Source: Crotalaria pallida
Taxonomy: Eukaryota > Streptophyta > Magnoliopsida > Fabales > Fabaceae
Direction: 5' to 3'
DNA length: 64,000 nt
NCBI GenBank assembly: GCA_037953625.1
Contig: CM075655.1
Location: 80,379,501 to 80,443,500 of the forward strand
The notes under the pieces were generated by a model. That model saw nothing but the letters and a program-made list of their open reading frames with translations, ran no database searches and was not told the DNA's origin. Positions 43,166 through 56,042 of this stretch are shown here, in pieces (positions within the stretch are counted from its first letter, which is position 1; every line of letters starts with the position of its first letter). The position numbers and the translations under genes were made by a program.

Positions 43166-45895
43166 GTCTTAGTGTTTAACATTAGTGATGTAATAAATGT
43201 TTAATTAATAGTAAATAAAGTGAACAATTATTTGAATATCAATTTATAAATTCTGAACACGTAGTAATCGATTACCGAGTGCTGGTAATCGATTACCACG
43301 ATAACTATAGCACCAGTTTTCAGTTTTTGAATACCAAATTGAAATCCATGATTCCTTGTCCATTTCCAATCATAAACAGATGTTAAGTAACACAAACTAA
43401 ACATGTTTGCAGCATCCATTCAAATCATAAGCCACAGTATCATAATCAATTTCAAATAATGCATAAACATCAAAATCAACACTTTAACAAATAAAAATTG
43501 ATATCCTCCTCTGGAGGGACCATGGAAACTCAAATACAAACCTAAAACAATAAGCTCAAAGTTTGGAGAATTTAAAGGGGCTGCCCTTAAAGGTTCCCTA
43601 ATGGAGGACACATACCCTTAATAAAGACACTTGTCCCATGAATTAAGGGTTATTCATGGAACAATAAGTGGTGAACGAATTTGATTTCATGGGGAAAGCA
43701 AAGAATCAAGTTGAAGGAATTAAGGATGATTGAATGGCCATTAATGATATTAATTGAACGTTACAAAACTTAATTTCAAATAATAATGTTTTGTAACCCT
43801 AACCATTAATGACACTATAAAGAATCAGTCATGCTTGAAAATGAATGCAAGTTTATTTTCCTTCCTCATGAAAAGGAATTCGTCCAAGCAAGAAGAATAA
43901 AGAGTTAAGAAGATTCCATTCATGAAGGCTACATTCATGGAGCCATCAATTGGTGCACGGCCAACCAAGGAAAGAGTTACAAGTTGGAATTGCAAATTCA
44001 AGAGGTGCAATCAAAGCACACGACCATAAAGAAACCAATTGATGAGGAAGGTTTCAAATTGAAACCATACAATCAAATGCCATCAAAGAGTACGGCCATG
44101 CTATAAACCAAGAGGAAGGAGTTACAAATTGAATGACAAAATTCATGAGGCCATTAACTTGGGCGGACAACTCTTTAAAAGCAAGAAGGAAGTTACATTC
44201 CTCATCATTAATGCATTGAATTGGCCAAATAGGTTATGATTGCTTTCATTCCTCATTAAGCTAGTTTTTATTGCTAATCATGGCTAGATTAACATTAGCT
44301 ACTCACGTGTAATAGGGCTAGGCAAGTCATGATCAAATTGTAACTCTATATAATGTAAAGCATTTGCATGAATGAAAAGAACTTTTTGGTTGAGCAAAAA
44401 CGTGTGTGCCTTGTGCATGAGAGGCGTGATGCCTTCCTCGCTCAAGAGAGTGATTCTCTTGAAGGTTCGGTGAGTGAACCAACTCAAGTCTTCCATGGTG
44501 TGATGCTATGTGGAGCAAGGTGGCATCCTTTCCTCCAAGAGAGTGGCGCCATCTTCCTATCTTAGTCTTGTGTCTTCCATTTTGTTTTTGAGTCTAAGAA
44601 CACATGTGTGTTCATCCTTTAAAAAATACCAAAAAGAGTTGATTCTTGAGTTTTTATTTTGAGGATCAAAACGTGATCTTCTTAGAGTTTAAGAGTGAGT
44701 CTTTTTCTTTTGGTGTTTCTTCTTTGAGTCTTGTGTTTGTGAATCTCATTTAGAGATTGTGCATGGCTTGAGTTTTTGTTTCAAGTCTTGGTTCTAAAGT
44801 CCAATTCGGTTAAGCCAATTCCATAATCATTGTGTTTTATGTTTTGATTAAGAATTCCATGCTTAGTTTTCTGAGGATTTGAACAAGAGAATGAACCTTA
44901 AAAAAAAGAACACAACAATTGAACAATGAACTTATGAAAACCGAATGCTAATTGAGTTTGAGTCAAGGATCATTTGATCTTTCCTTGGAGAAAAGAATTG
45001 GAATCGATGGTCTCATTTCCTGGGCGCATCAAAAATTCATTTCTTTCAATTTCACTTTGAATTGAATGTTTTGTGAGTAAGATTAATCGCTATTAAAGTG
45101 GTTCAAATCGTTTTTACTTGGGTTTCAGAACTCCAAGTCGTTTTCCCTTTTCCAATTTCATTGCCCTTTGAACCTTAATTGGTTCCTACATTTCTAGCTT
45201 GTTAATACTCATTCTAGTGATTTGATAACTTCTCTGTTACCTAGAAGAAGTTAATAAAAGGGTTGCTTGTGCAAGAAAAGGCCTGAATCGTGTTGAGATT
45301 CAAAACCCAAGCACTGAAATTCTATAAAAATTGGTGCAACAAGCTGAATTTGACAGGGGATATCCGTAACCATAGGTCATGAAAACACAAGGGAACAATT
45401 CTTTTATCAACTAGGAAGTACTAAATTTAATCAGAACCAAGTTTGAGATTAAAAGAGTTCCTGAGCTTACCAAACCAATTCGAGTTAGGTGGGTTGATGA
45501 ACTAAAAACGACTATGTTTCGGTTTCGACTTACTGACTTTGGAGAGCAATAAGTTGTTCTGTGGTTGATGGATTCAAATGATTCCAGTTCCTATATCAAG
45601 AGGGGATATAGAACTGTAAGAGTGTTTAGGTTTCATGATTTGTGAGTGATTGAGAATGAAGAATAGAGAGGAACAAGAACACACCAGAAAACAAAGGGTG
45701 AGAAACGAGTTTTGGGTTTTTAGAAAGAAATGGAACTCAAGCTCCACACTATACAGTATTTATAGGCACCAAGTAGTTTCCTTATGAAGTAAGGACGTCT
45801 GGACACTGCTTTGAAGAAGGAAAACGCGTTGGGGTTCAAGGATTTGTCCTAAACCGCCGTGAAGCATGTCTCAGACTGTCGTGGTAATCGATTAC
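43166..45895 (-). repeat. G1 5' LTR, middle portion, with a probable unassigned insertion
   Basis: Minus strand from 45895: half of a TAATCGATTA pair (45885), TATA box TATAAATA (45767-45774), leader exon, predicted donor GGTTTG/GTAAGCTCAG (45471/45470), intron DNA, and another TAATCGATTA pair (43265 and 43286, 21 bp). The intron is about 1.6 kb longer than in T1. DNA from about 43612 to 45180 does not resemble the other LTRs and has a plus-strand TATA-like CTCTATATAATG near 44343, so it may be another insertion; I found no matching duplication. Confidence 0.65.
45767..45894 (-). promoter_or_regulatory. G1 LTR promoter: half of a dyad pair and TATA box
   Basis: TAATCGATTA at 45885-45894 pairs with TAATCGATTA at 56053-56062; with A1 removed their starts are 21 bp apart. 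TATAAATA (minus strand, 45767-45774) follows about 110 bp downstream. Confidence 0.7.
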
Positions 45896-47018
45896 TGATC
45901 GAGGCCGTACCCGATACAAATAAAAACAGTTTAAGTATAGTACTAGGAAGTGACTCCTAAGTCGTCTCCCAGTGAATATCTTATCAAGAAAAAGGTCGAA
46001 CACATAGTATGCATAGAAAACAGGGGGGTTTTTTTTTTGTATTGCATATTGAATAATTGAAATCAAAACAGAATTAAATCAAAACGAAGAAACAGATAAG
46101 GAAAAGCGGATAAACCCCTTTGGCTCGCGTTCACAACTCTATCATCGGTCACAAAAGATCAATTTCTTTCCTCTTCACTGTCCAACTCGTGAGAATTAAA
46201 TATTAAGCGAAAATTCAATTCTCACCCCAAAACCCAAACCTCTAATTAAGCATTAAAAGCCAAAGCATGGAGTTTTTACGAGTTTGCATAAATTAAGCAT
46301 TCATACACATGGATTATCTCTATAGAATGGAACTAAGCGAACCATAACATATCAATAAGCATGAAAACAGTGAATAAAAACGAAATAGCATTAAGAATAA
46401 AACCTCAAGAGTATGTGATACATTACCAAAGGGATTTAACCTAAGAGTTTAGCCTTCCATGATGAAATAAGTCAAAAACGTGTAGAAAAAAGGGAAGAGA
46501 GAGAAACCCTAGCAGCCACCACAAGCTTGGAGAGCAAAACTAAGCCTTCTCTATGAGAGAGAATGTAAAAAACGTGAATGGAAGGTCTCCCAAGGGTTTA
46601 CACGAATTTGGCTTTTTAAATCACAAAACGGGCCTAAATCATGGGCCCAAATCCTAAGGAAAGCTTATCTCTAAATTATATCTAAAAATATCTTATAGAT
46701 AAAATCTAAATCTTAAAAGATATAACTAAATCTCAACTAATCCTAAAGATAGATTACAATCTTCACTTCATCATATATCTTCTCTTCCAACATTAAATCT
46801 TCATTCCCAAAATGTCCAAAAAGCCCTTGTGCCATATATGACCTGAAAATAGAAATAGAATTAATTAGGCTAAATAATCCCAAATTAAACAATATTCAGA
46901 ATAGTAGTCCAATAAACTCTAAATCACTAAATCAAGCTAAACAATGTCAAATAGGCAACAAGTATCAATAATAGGAGTAAAATAATGCAAGGAATAATGG
47001 GAAATAAAATGCTCATCA
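45896..47018 (-). repeat. A1 3' LTR
   Basis: 1123 bp, near-identical to 54898-56037. I see no paired palindromes in this LTR, unlike most others in the window. Confidence 0.95.
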
Positions 47019-47688
47019 AATACCCCCACACTTATCCTTTTGCACTCCTGGGCAAAACTAAGAATTAGGACTGAGAAGATCAATATGCACCAAAGTGAAT
47101 CATGCAACAAGATTACTACAACTAATGAATGCAAACCTAAGAGATTACATACTTCACAATGAATTCTAGGAAATGCAAAGAAATGGGCAAAATCGAGCAC
47201 ACGAAGAAAATAAGGACCAAAGAATCAAGGCATTCATGAACATCATCCAATTATTTCAAATATGCAAAGAAAACCAATGACATCAAGAGGGTAGTCACAA
47301 AGATGGTAGAAACTCACAAGGATCACTCAATAGTGTTTACACTCAAGTGTTTAAGGTTAATCAGTGTTTACACTCAAGGCACATCATGAAAAACAAACAC
47401 AACCATAGGCTTGACAAGCCTCTAACATCAACAATCAACACACATGCACATTAAGATCAAAAGGTCTTTTCAGGGTTGTAATGGGGCCAAGGACAAGGTA
47501 GGATAAAAATATGGGAAATGTAGCTAAAACCCAGGGAATAGAGGAGCAATGGGGAACAAGTAAAAAAAAAATAAGCACAATCCACCCCAGAATGAAATGG
47601 TAAACATAACAACAACCTCTAATTCCAAACCTCCATGCCTCAATCAACCTTTTATTCCATTTTTTTTTCTTTTTCTTCTTCTTCTTCT

Positions 47689-47720
<32 letters not shown>

Positions 47721-48526
47721 TTTTGAATTGCATTACATTGCAGAACTTCATGAACGAAAGAAAAGAAGAAACAATAAAAATGGCATAATGAGATAAAGCC
47801 ATAATTACATCACCGACCATAGAGGCAAAACCCAGAACTCACAAGAGATGAAGAACAAAGCACCCTCGCTTACTTAATACCCATTCCCAAAACAATTCCA
47901 AAGCTCCAACATTCCCTAAGGTTAGGACAATCATGGTTTTTCAGTCATAGGCTTGTAATGAGCTAAAGAACAAAGAAAAGGGATATAAAGGCTCAAAGGG
48001 GCTATCAAAGGATAAATTCATTCAAGGTAGGCTCATATGGCTAGTGGCTTATTCAAGAAAAAACAATGCCTAAATCATTTCAAAATGTGCATGGGAATAT
48101 CAAGTATCAACAAGAGTCAAGTCAAGTTCTAGAGTGCAAGTAATCCAGAGTGCAATCACACATGAAAGAAAAATTAGGTGGCATATATAGCAATCCACCC
48201 ACAATTAAGGCTCAAATCCTCACAAAAGGGACAATTCTATCACAGTGTTACCACCTCTTAATTATCAAAAGCAACTTTACACACAGAAATGCATGAATTC
48301 AGACACAAGATACCAAGACTCTACTAAATTGAAGCAAAAACATGCAAGAAAATGCCCAAAACTTAGCAAAACCTAAAAAATCAAAGCAAAAATATGCAAC
48401 CTAAACTACTCTCCCCCCCACACTTAAATCACACATTGTCCTCAATGGAACACAAATAGCAGAATCAGACAGATATAGACAAGTGCAATAAAAAGAGTAA
48501 GGAAGGAGAAAAGAAGACTCCCGAAA
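47019..48526 (-). other. A1 3' noncoding region
   Basis: Polypurine tract (minus AAGTGTGGGGGTATT) at 47019-47035. A second tract TTAAGTGTGGGGGG lies near 48410-48428, next to CATTGAGGACAATGTG. A near-continuous pyrimidine run at 47660-47724 is homopurine on the element strand. Blocks shared with B 10677-11820. No env-like or other ORF. Confidence 0.75.
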
Positions 48527-51500
48527 TCATGGTGGGTCAAAAATGGGGTCGACCAATGAGGCTTCCTCCATAGGTGCATCATCCAAAGAAGGGGTAGTGA
48601 GGAAAGGCTTGAGTCGGTGGCCATTGACTTTGAAGCTCTTGTCTGTGGACTCACTCTTGATCTCCACAGTGCCATAAGGAAACACCTGGGTGACTACAAA
48701 CGGTCCAATCCATTTAGAGCGGAGCCTTCCACTCATGAGTCCAAGCCTAGAGTTGTAGAGCAACACTTTTTGACCAACCAAGAACTCCTTTCTGCAAATT
48801 GAGCTATCATGGAGCTTCTTGGTCTTCTCTTTGTAGAACTTGGAATTCTCATAGGCCTCCAAACGGATCTCATCTAGCTCACTCAACTGCAGCTTCCTCT
48901 CCTCACCCGCTTGATCAAGAGCTAAGTTACATTGCTTCACAGCCCAATATGCACGGTGCTCTATCTCCACAGGCAGGTGGCATGCCTTACCAAAAACAAC
49001 CCGATAAGGTGACATCCCTATGGGTGCCTTGTAAGCAGTCCGATGGGCCCATAGAGCATCCTCCAATCGTGTGCTCCAATCCTTTCTATTAGGCTTCACC
49101 ATCTTCTCCAAAATCCGCTTGATCTCTCTGTTTGAAATCTCAGCTTGCCCATTGGTTTGGGGGTGATATGGTGTAGAAATTTTGTGCACAACCCCATACT
49201 TCTTGAGCAAAGCTTGCATGGATCTATTGCAGAAGTGTGTGCCTTGATCACTGACTATGGCTCTAGGTATGCCAAACCTGCAAAGGATATTAGTCCTGAC
49301 AAAATCTACAACAACCTGAGCATCATTAGTCCTGGTGGCCTTAGCTTCCACCCATTTAGATACATAATCCACAGCAAGTAAGATATAATAAAAACCAAAA
49401 GAAACAGGAAAGGGGCCCATGAAATCTATACCCCAGACATCAAACACCTCACAGAACAACATAGGTTGTTGCGGCATCTGTTGCCTCCAAGATAGGGTGC
49501 CTCCTGCCCTTTGACATTGCTCACATGAGCTGCAGATTTTGCTTGCATCCTTGAAGATGGTAGGCCAATAAAATCCAGAATCCAGCACCTTTCGTGCTGT
49601 CCTTTGAGTGCCAAGGTGGCCTCCAACTGGTGAAGCATGGCAAAATTGGAGAACCGATTGGATTTCCTGGTCTGGAATGCACCTGCGAATGACCTGATCA
49701 CTGCAAATACGCCACAAATAGGGGTCATCCCATACATAATACTTGGCATCGCTCTTCAATTTGTCTCTTTGAGCTTTGGATGCCAAGGGTGGAAAAACAG
49801 ATGCAACTATATAATTTACAATATCAGCAAACCAAGGAATAAGGGGAGGGGGATGTGAAACATGCAAAACTAAAAGCTGCTCATCCGGGAAGTCATCCCG
49901 GATAGGAAATGCATCCTCCTCTCTCTCTATTCTACTCAAGTGGTCTGCGACAAGGTTATGCGCACCACTCCGATCCTGAATCTCAAGATCAAACTCCTGG
50001 AGGAGCAACATCCACCTAATCAACCTAGGTTTGGAATCTGTCTTTTTCAAAAGATACTTCAGGGCAGCATGATCAGTATACACCACAACCTTAGAACCTA
50101 ACAGATATGATCTAAACTTATCAAGTGCAAAGACAATGGCTAACAGCTCTTTTTCAGTTGTGGTGTAATTAACTTGTGCTGAATCTAAAGTCCTAGATGC
50201 ATAATAAATCACATGAGACATCTTACCAACCCTTTGGGAGAGAACTGCTCCCAAAGCATAATTCGAGGCATCGGTCATGAGCTCAAATGGGAGAGTCCAG
50301 TTAGGTGGTTGGATGATGGGAGTGGTGGTGAGTGCTCTCTTTAGCTCATCAAATGCCTTCTTTCATTGGTCTCCAAAATCAAATGTGGCATCCTTTTGAA
50401 GCAAGTTGGATAGTGGAAGGGCTATCTTGCTAAAGTTCTGAATAAACCTGCGATAGAAACCTGCATGGCCAAGAAAAGAACGCACCTCTCGCACGCAAGA
50501 GGGGTAAGGAAAATGTGATATTACATGCAGCTTAGCAGGGTCAACCTCTATGCCCTTATGCGAAATAATGTGCCCTAAGACTATGCCTTGTTCTACCATA
50601 AAATGACATTTTTCAAAATTCAAGACAAGGTTAGTCTCAATGCACCTATTAAGCACCTTAGACAAACTATCAAGACATGCATCAAAAGAGGAACCATATA
50701 CACTAAAATCATCCATGAAGACCTCTATGCAATGCTCAAGTAAGTCATTAAAAATACTCATCATACATCTTTGAAAAGTGCCAGGAGCATTGCATAGGCC
50801 AAAAGGCATCTTCCTATAAGCAAATGTACCAAAAGGACAGGTAAATGTAGTCTTATGTTGGTCCTCTGGTGCAATACAGATTTGGAAATAACCAGAGAAA
50901 CCATCTAAGAAGCAATAGTGAGATTTACCTGCCAGGCGCTCCAACATCTGATCAATGAAGGGAAGAGGAAAGTGATCCTTGCGGGTCGCCTGGTTGAGCT
51001 TCCTATAATCAATGCAGACTCTCCAACTGTTCTTCACTCTAGTGGGAATCAGCTCATCCTTCTCATTTTTGACAACTGTCACCCCAGACTTCTTGGGAAC
51101 TACTTGAACCGGGCTTACCCAAGTGCTGTCTGAAATGGGGTAGATAATGCCAGCTTGCAGCAGCTTGGTGACCTCTTTCTTCACCACATCAAGAATCTGG
51201 GGGTTCAACTGTCTCTGGGGTTGTCTCACTGGTTTAGCCCCATCCTCCAATAAAATCCGATGCATGCACATGAAGGGGCTAATACCAGGTATGTCTGCCA
51301 AAGTCCATCCTATTGCCCTTTTGTTTGCTCTAATCACATCCAGCAGCTGCTTCTCTTGATCAACAGAAAGGGAGGTAGAGATGATCACTGGAAGTTTCTG
51401 CTCAGCCTCCAAGTAAGCATATTTGAGATGAGGAGGAAGGGGCTTCAGGTCCAATAAAGGTGCCTGCATCACAGATGGAACTAAAGGAGCAGCAGAATTG

Positions 51501-54172
51501 GATTCTGCCGCCTGCACCTGAACAAGTGAATTAGACTCATGCAAAACAGAAATGGGGTTAGCATGATCTGAATCTATATCATATGAATCAACAGATGCAG
51601 TAGCAGAATTTAAAAACTGGACAATTTCAATGCATGCAGTGCACATTTCGGAATCAGAACATGCAGAACAAGTAAATGAGCTAGTGAAAGATGGCAAATC
51701 ATAATCATGCAAAAAGTCTAGAACATGCTCATCAATCAGATCATCAATCAAGTCAACATGAAAAACAGAGTGGTCATTAGAAAAATGTTTCATAGCATCA
51801 AAAATATTGAATCGAACCACACTGTCATCAAATTCCATGGAAAGTGTACCTGCATGCACATCTATCTTGGTTCGGGCTGTTTTCAAAAATGGTCTCCCTA
51901 ATATGATAGGGACAGCACTACGAGAGGTGTCCTCTTCCATATCAAGAATATAAAAATCAGCAGGAAAGATAAGCTCTTCAACCCGAACCAGGACATCCTC
52001 TATCAAACCTGCGGGGTAGGCAGTAGATCTATTTGCCAAGTGAATAACCACACCCGTAGGTTGAAGAGGTCCAAGTGAAAGAGACTTGAAAACAGACATA
52101 GGCATAACATTAATATATGCTCCTAAATCTAGCAAAGCATTCTCAAATTTAGTATTACCTATGATACAAGGCACAGAGAAAGTTCCAGGATCCTTACACT
52201 TTTCAGGAATATGAGGGACGGGTTTACCTATAAGAGCAGAGACATTTCTTCCCATGTTGATCCTCTCATTGCCCTTGAGCTTCCATTTGTGTGTGCATAG
52301 ATCCTTCAAGAACTTTGCATACCTTGGAATCTGCTTGATTGCATCAAGAAGGGGTATGTTGACTTCCACCTTCCTGAATGTGCCAAGTATCTCTTTGTCA
52401 ATCTCTTCCATTTTCTTGCTTTGAGTCACCCCCCTTGGTGGGAAAGGAAGAGGAATGGGGGGTGGTTGTTGGGCAGCAGCAGGTGTTGTGCTTGTGGAAG
52501 GCTGAGCTGGATGGGATTTTCTGGTACTTGTGTGCTCACTCTCCTCGACCATTTGGCTCTTCTTGTTGGTTGAAACTAGATCATCTTTGTTGAGGTCAGA
52601 TTCTGGTGTGGGTGTGACAATCTGCTTCCCTGACCTTAGACTAATGGCATTCACATTCTGGTTTGGATTGATCACTGTTTGGGATGGCAACTTGTTAGAA
52701 TTCTGAGATTGCATAGTGTTGATTGCTGTTGCCATCTGTCCCATCTGATTGGTCAAAGATTGAATGGAGGCCTCTTGTCTCTGAATGGATGCTCTAGTTT
52801 CCTGTTGGAATTGGAGATTTTGCATGGTCATCTGTTTCATCAGCTCTTCCAATGAAGGCTGCTGCTCAGTACTAGGAGCTGGTGGTGCAGAATTAGCCTG
52901 TTGTTGTTGTCTCTGTTGCTGGACTGGAGGAGGTACATATGGTGGTCTAGAATTGTTCTGAAATTGAACTTGTGAAGGTTGCTGCTGATCAGACCATCTC
53001 AGGTTGGGATGGTTCCTCCAACCAGGGTTGTATCTATTGGTAGAGAGATCAAAGTTCTGTGGCTGCTGGTTTCTACTGTTGAAGATGTTGGCGGCATATG
53101 CCTCAGGTTGGTCAGCACCAGTCGTGGGCTGCTGCTGCACAGAAGGGCATGCATCTGTGGGGTGCTCAGCGGATGTGCATATGCCACATAATCTAGCAGG
53201 CAGAGACAACTTCTTCTAGTTGATGGCCAATTGAGTGACCAAAGTTGTAAGTGAATCTATCTTCTGTTCAAGCTTCTCAACCTTACCAGAACTTGTTCCA
53301 ACATCATTCACTCCTCTCACTATGATTGAATCGCTGTTGCCCCTTGCATGGAATTGTTGACAATTGGAAGCCATCTTCTCAATCTTGACTCTGGCTTCTA
53401 AAGGTGTCATGTCTCCTAGGGCACCACCACTGGCAGCATCAAGCATGTTTCTCTCCATGAGGTTGAGACCTTCATAGAAATATTGAATAAGCAACTGCTC
53501 TGAGATCTGATGGTGGGGGCAGCTCGCACACAGTCTCTTGAATCTCTCCCAATACTCGTAGAGACTTTCTCCACTTTGTTGCCTGATGCCTGATATATCC
53601 TTTCGGATTGCTGTTGTTCTGTATGCAGGGAAGAATTTCTCCAAAAATGCCCTCTTCAGGTCATCCCAGACTGTGATAGAACCAGGGGCCAGATCGTACA
53701 ACCAATCCTTGGCTAGCCCCTCTAGGGAGTGTGGGAATGCCTTAAGACAAACATGATCCTCTTGCACATCATGTGGTTTCATAGTAGCACAGACAATATG
53801 GAACTGCTTGAGATGTTTATGAGGATCCTCACCTGTAAGACCATTAAACTTGGGCAACAAATGAATTAGTCCAGACCTTAGCTCATACGGGTCATCGGGA
53901 TACTGGATGCACAAATCTTCAATAGTGAAATCAGGTGCAGCCAGCTCCCTCAATGTCCTCTCACGTGGTGGAGGTTGAGCCATATTTTCAGAATAATCAG
54001 AATAAGAATCAGAATTTATAGGAATAGAAGAAAAAGAAGCAGACTCACTATGTAAAGACTCAATAGACTCACTACCTATGGACTGGTTCCTATTTTGTCT
54101 AACTAGTCTGTGATAAGTTCTATCAATTTCAGGGTTATATGGATGCAAGTAGCTTGGGTTGCCCCTAGTCAT
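48527..54172 (-). pseudogene. A1 gag-pol, single frame, two in-frame stops
   Basis: ATG 54172 (MTRGNPSYLHPYNPEIDRTY) to the stop at 48527; 1882 codons in one frame. Order: gag domain (FPAYRTTAIRKDI, FYEGLNLMERNMLDAASGGA), TAG at 53216-53218, zinc knuckle CGICTSAEHPTDACP, protease with active-site DLGAYINVMP and ILGRPFL (about 51900-52140), RT with WRVCIDYRKLNQATRKDHF and active-site EVFMDDFSVY (about 50700-50725), TGA at 50363-50365, RNase H from MTDASNYALGAVLS, zinc-binding integrase (GGHLGTQRTA, CSSCEQCQRAG) and core (WGIDFMGPFPVS, AIVSDQGTHFCN, NGQAEISNREIK). Apart from two stops it is intact, so either a recent casualty or a copy with stop read-through; the first is more likely. Confidence 0.95.
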
Positions 54173-54875
54173 GTACTGAACAGAACACCATTAAGCATAG
54201 CAAACTGTCACTAATATACATGACCAAAATAGGCAACAAAATTTTTTATTTTTTAAAATTTTTTTCTTTATTTTTTTCAGCACCCTAAAATCATGAAAAC
54301 ATACCACAAAAAGTTTGAGGACAAAATTCAAAAGGGAACCAAGTCAAACAATTAAATCAGAGACCAAAAACTAAGAAAATAAAACTTGTAAAATAAAAAA
54401 GAAATAGTAAAACGGCTTTTTCAGGATCCAGACGAAGGAGTTTTCTGACAAAGTCAGAAATATCAGATTATTCAGAAAATTCCCTTCGATTTGATATAAA
54501 ATTCGTCAAATTCCGAGTTACGGGTCAAAAGTTGCGACGATTTGAAGACAGTGCTGCTAAAACTTGGAAAAATTTTCTGGAACTCACAACCAGTGATGAT
54601 CTGAGTGATAGTCGTGCCTCAAAACCTTTTTATATGATAAAAGTAGTGTGGATATAAATTTTCGTGCAAAAATTCCACCCACAACTATGTGAACTAGCAA
54701 CCACAGAATCAATCAAATACACTAATTGCAACAAAATAGCAAAACAGCAAACAGTGCAACTTCAACCGGTTATCAGAATTGACTACTAGACCCTAAATCA
54801 GACACGACACACTATAATAACTATACTAACTACGACACTAACTAACTACTAATGACCTTTGGCAAGAACCGATAT
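54173..54875 (-). other. A1 leader between PBS and gag
   Basis: About 700 bp of AT-rich untranslated leader, normal for Athila. No feature beyond short homopolymers near 54240-54280. Confidence 0.7.
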
Positions 54876-54893
54876 TCCCCGGCAACGGCGCCA
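54876..54893 (-). other. A1 primer binding site (Asp tRNA)
   Basis: Plus strand TCCCCGGCAACGGCGCCA, an exact copy of the 3' end of plant tRNA-Asp (the minus strand is its complement). Confidence 0.93.
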
Positions 54894-54897
54894 AATT

Positions 54898-56037
54898 TGA
54901 TCGAGGCCGTACCCGATACAAATAAAAACAGTTTAAGTATAGTACTAGGAAGTGACTCCTAGGTCGTCTCCCAGTGAATATCTTATCAAGCAAAAGGTCG
55001 AACACATAGTATGCATAGAAAACAGGGGGGTTTTTTTTTTGTATTGAATATTGAATAATTGAAATCAAAACAGAATTAAATCAAAACAGAATTAAATCAA
55101 AACGAAGAAACAGATAAGGAAAAGCGGATAAACCCCTTTGGCTCACGTTCACAACTCTATCATCGGTCACAAAAGATCAATTTCTTTCCTCTTCACTGTC
55201 CAACTCGTGAGAATTAAATACTAAGCGAAAATTCAATTCTCACCCCAAAACCCAAACCTCTAATTAAGCATTAAAAGCCAAAGCATGGAGTTTTTACGAG
55301 TTTGCATAAATTAAGCATTCATACACATGGATTATCTCTATAGAATGGAACTAAGCGAACCATAACATATCAATAAGCATGAAAACAGTGAATAAAAACG
55401 AAATAGCATTAAGAATAAAACCTCAGGAGTATGTGATACATTACCAAAGGGATTTAACCTAAGAGTTTAGCCTTCCATGATGAAATAAGTCAAAAACGTG
55501 TAGAAAAAAGGGAAGAGAGAGAAACCCTAGCAGCCACCACAAGCTTGGAGAGCAAAACTAAGCCTTCTCTATGAGAGAGAATGTAAAAAAACGTGAATGG
55601 AAGGTCTCCCAAGGGTTTACACGAATTTGGCTTTTTAAATTACAAAACGGGCCTAAATCATGGGCCCAAATCCTAAGGAAAGCTTATCTCTAAATTAAAT
55701 CTAAAAATATCTTATAGATAAAATCTAAATCTTAAAAGATATAACTAAATCTCAACTAATCCTAAAGATAGATTACAATCTTCACTTCATCATATATCTT
55801 CTCTTCCAACATTAAATCTTCATTCCCAAAATGTCCAAAAAGCCCTTGTGCCAAATATGACCTGAAAATAGAAATAGAATTAATTAGGCTATATAATCCC
55901 AAATTAAACAATATTCAGAATAGTAGTGCAATAAACTCTAAATCACTAAATCAAGCTAAACAATGTCAAATAGGCAACAAGTATCAATAATAGGAGTAAA
56001 ATAATGCAAGGAATAATGGGAAATAAAATGCTCATCA
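54898..56037 (-). repeat. A1 5' LTR
   Basis: 1140 bp; contains a 16-bp tandem duplication (CAGAATTAAATCAAAA) absent from the 3' LTR. Confidence 0.95.
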
Positions 56038-56042
56038 ATTAC

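Larger units (their letters stand above)
45896..56037 (-). mobile_element. A1: complete Athila-like gypsy element
   Basis: LTRs 45896-47018 (1123 bp, 3') and 54898-56037 (1140 bp, 5'), plus-strand ends TGATCGAGG and CTCATCA, flanked by duplication ATTAC (45891-45895 and 56038-56042). Asp-tRNA PBS, single-frame gag-pol with two stops, 1.5 kb of 3' noncoding DNA, polypurine tract AAGTGTGGGGG. The LTR length difference is largely a 16-bp tandem duplication near 55080. It is 10,142 bp long and inserted exactly between the two palindromes of the G1 promoter. Confidence 0.96.

Noticed and set aside
44343..44570. Host gene promoter and first exon near the plus-strand TATA box
   Set aside because: Lies inside the G1 LTR, the ORFs after it are short, and no coding similarity is seen; more likely part of another element.
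54876..54893. tRNA-Asp gene fragment
   Set aside because: Only the 18 bases of a primer binding site, at the expected place next to an LTR; no tRNA body.
45896..56037. Endogenous caulimovirus or other viral insertion
   Set aside because: Gene order, integrase, LTRs, Asp-tRNA PBS and 5-bp duplication fit an Athila retrotransposon.
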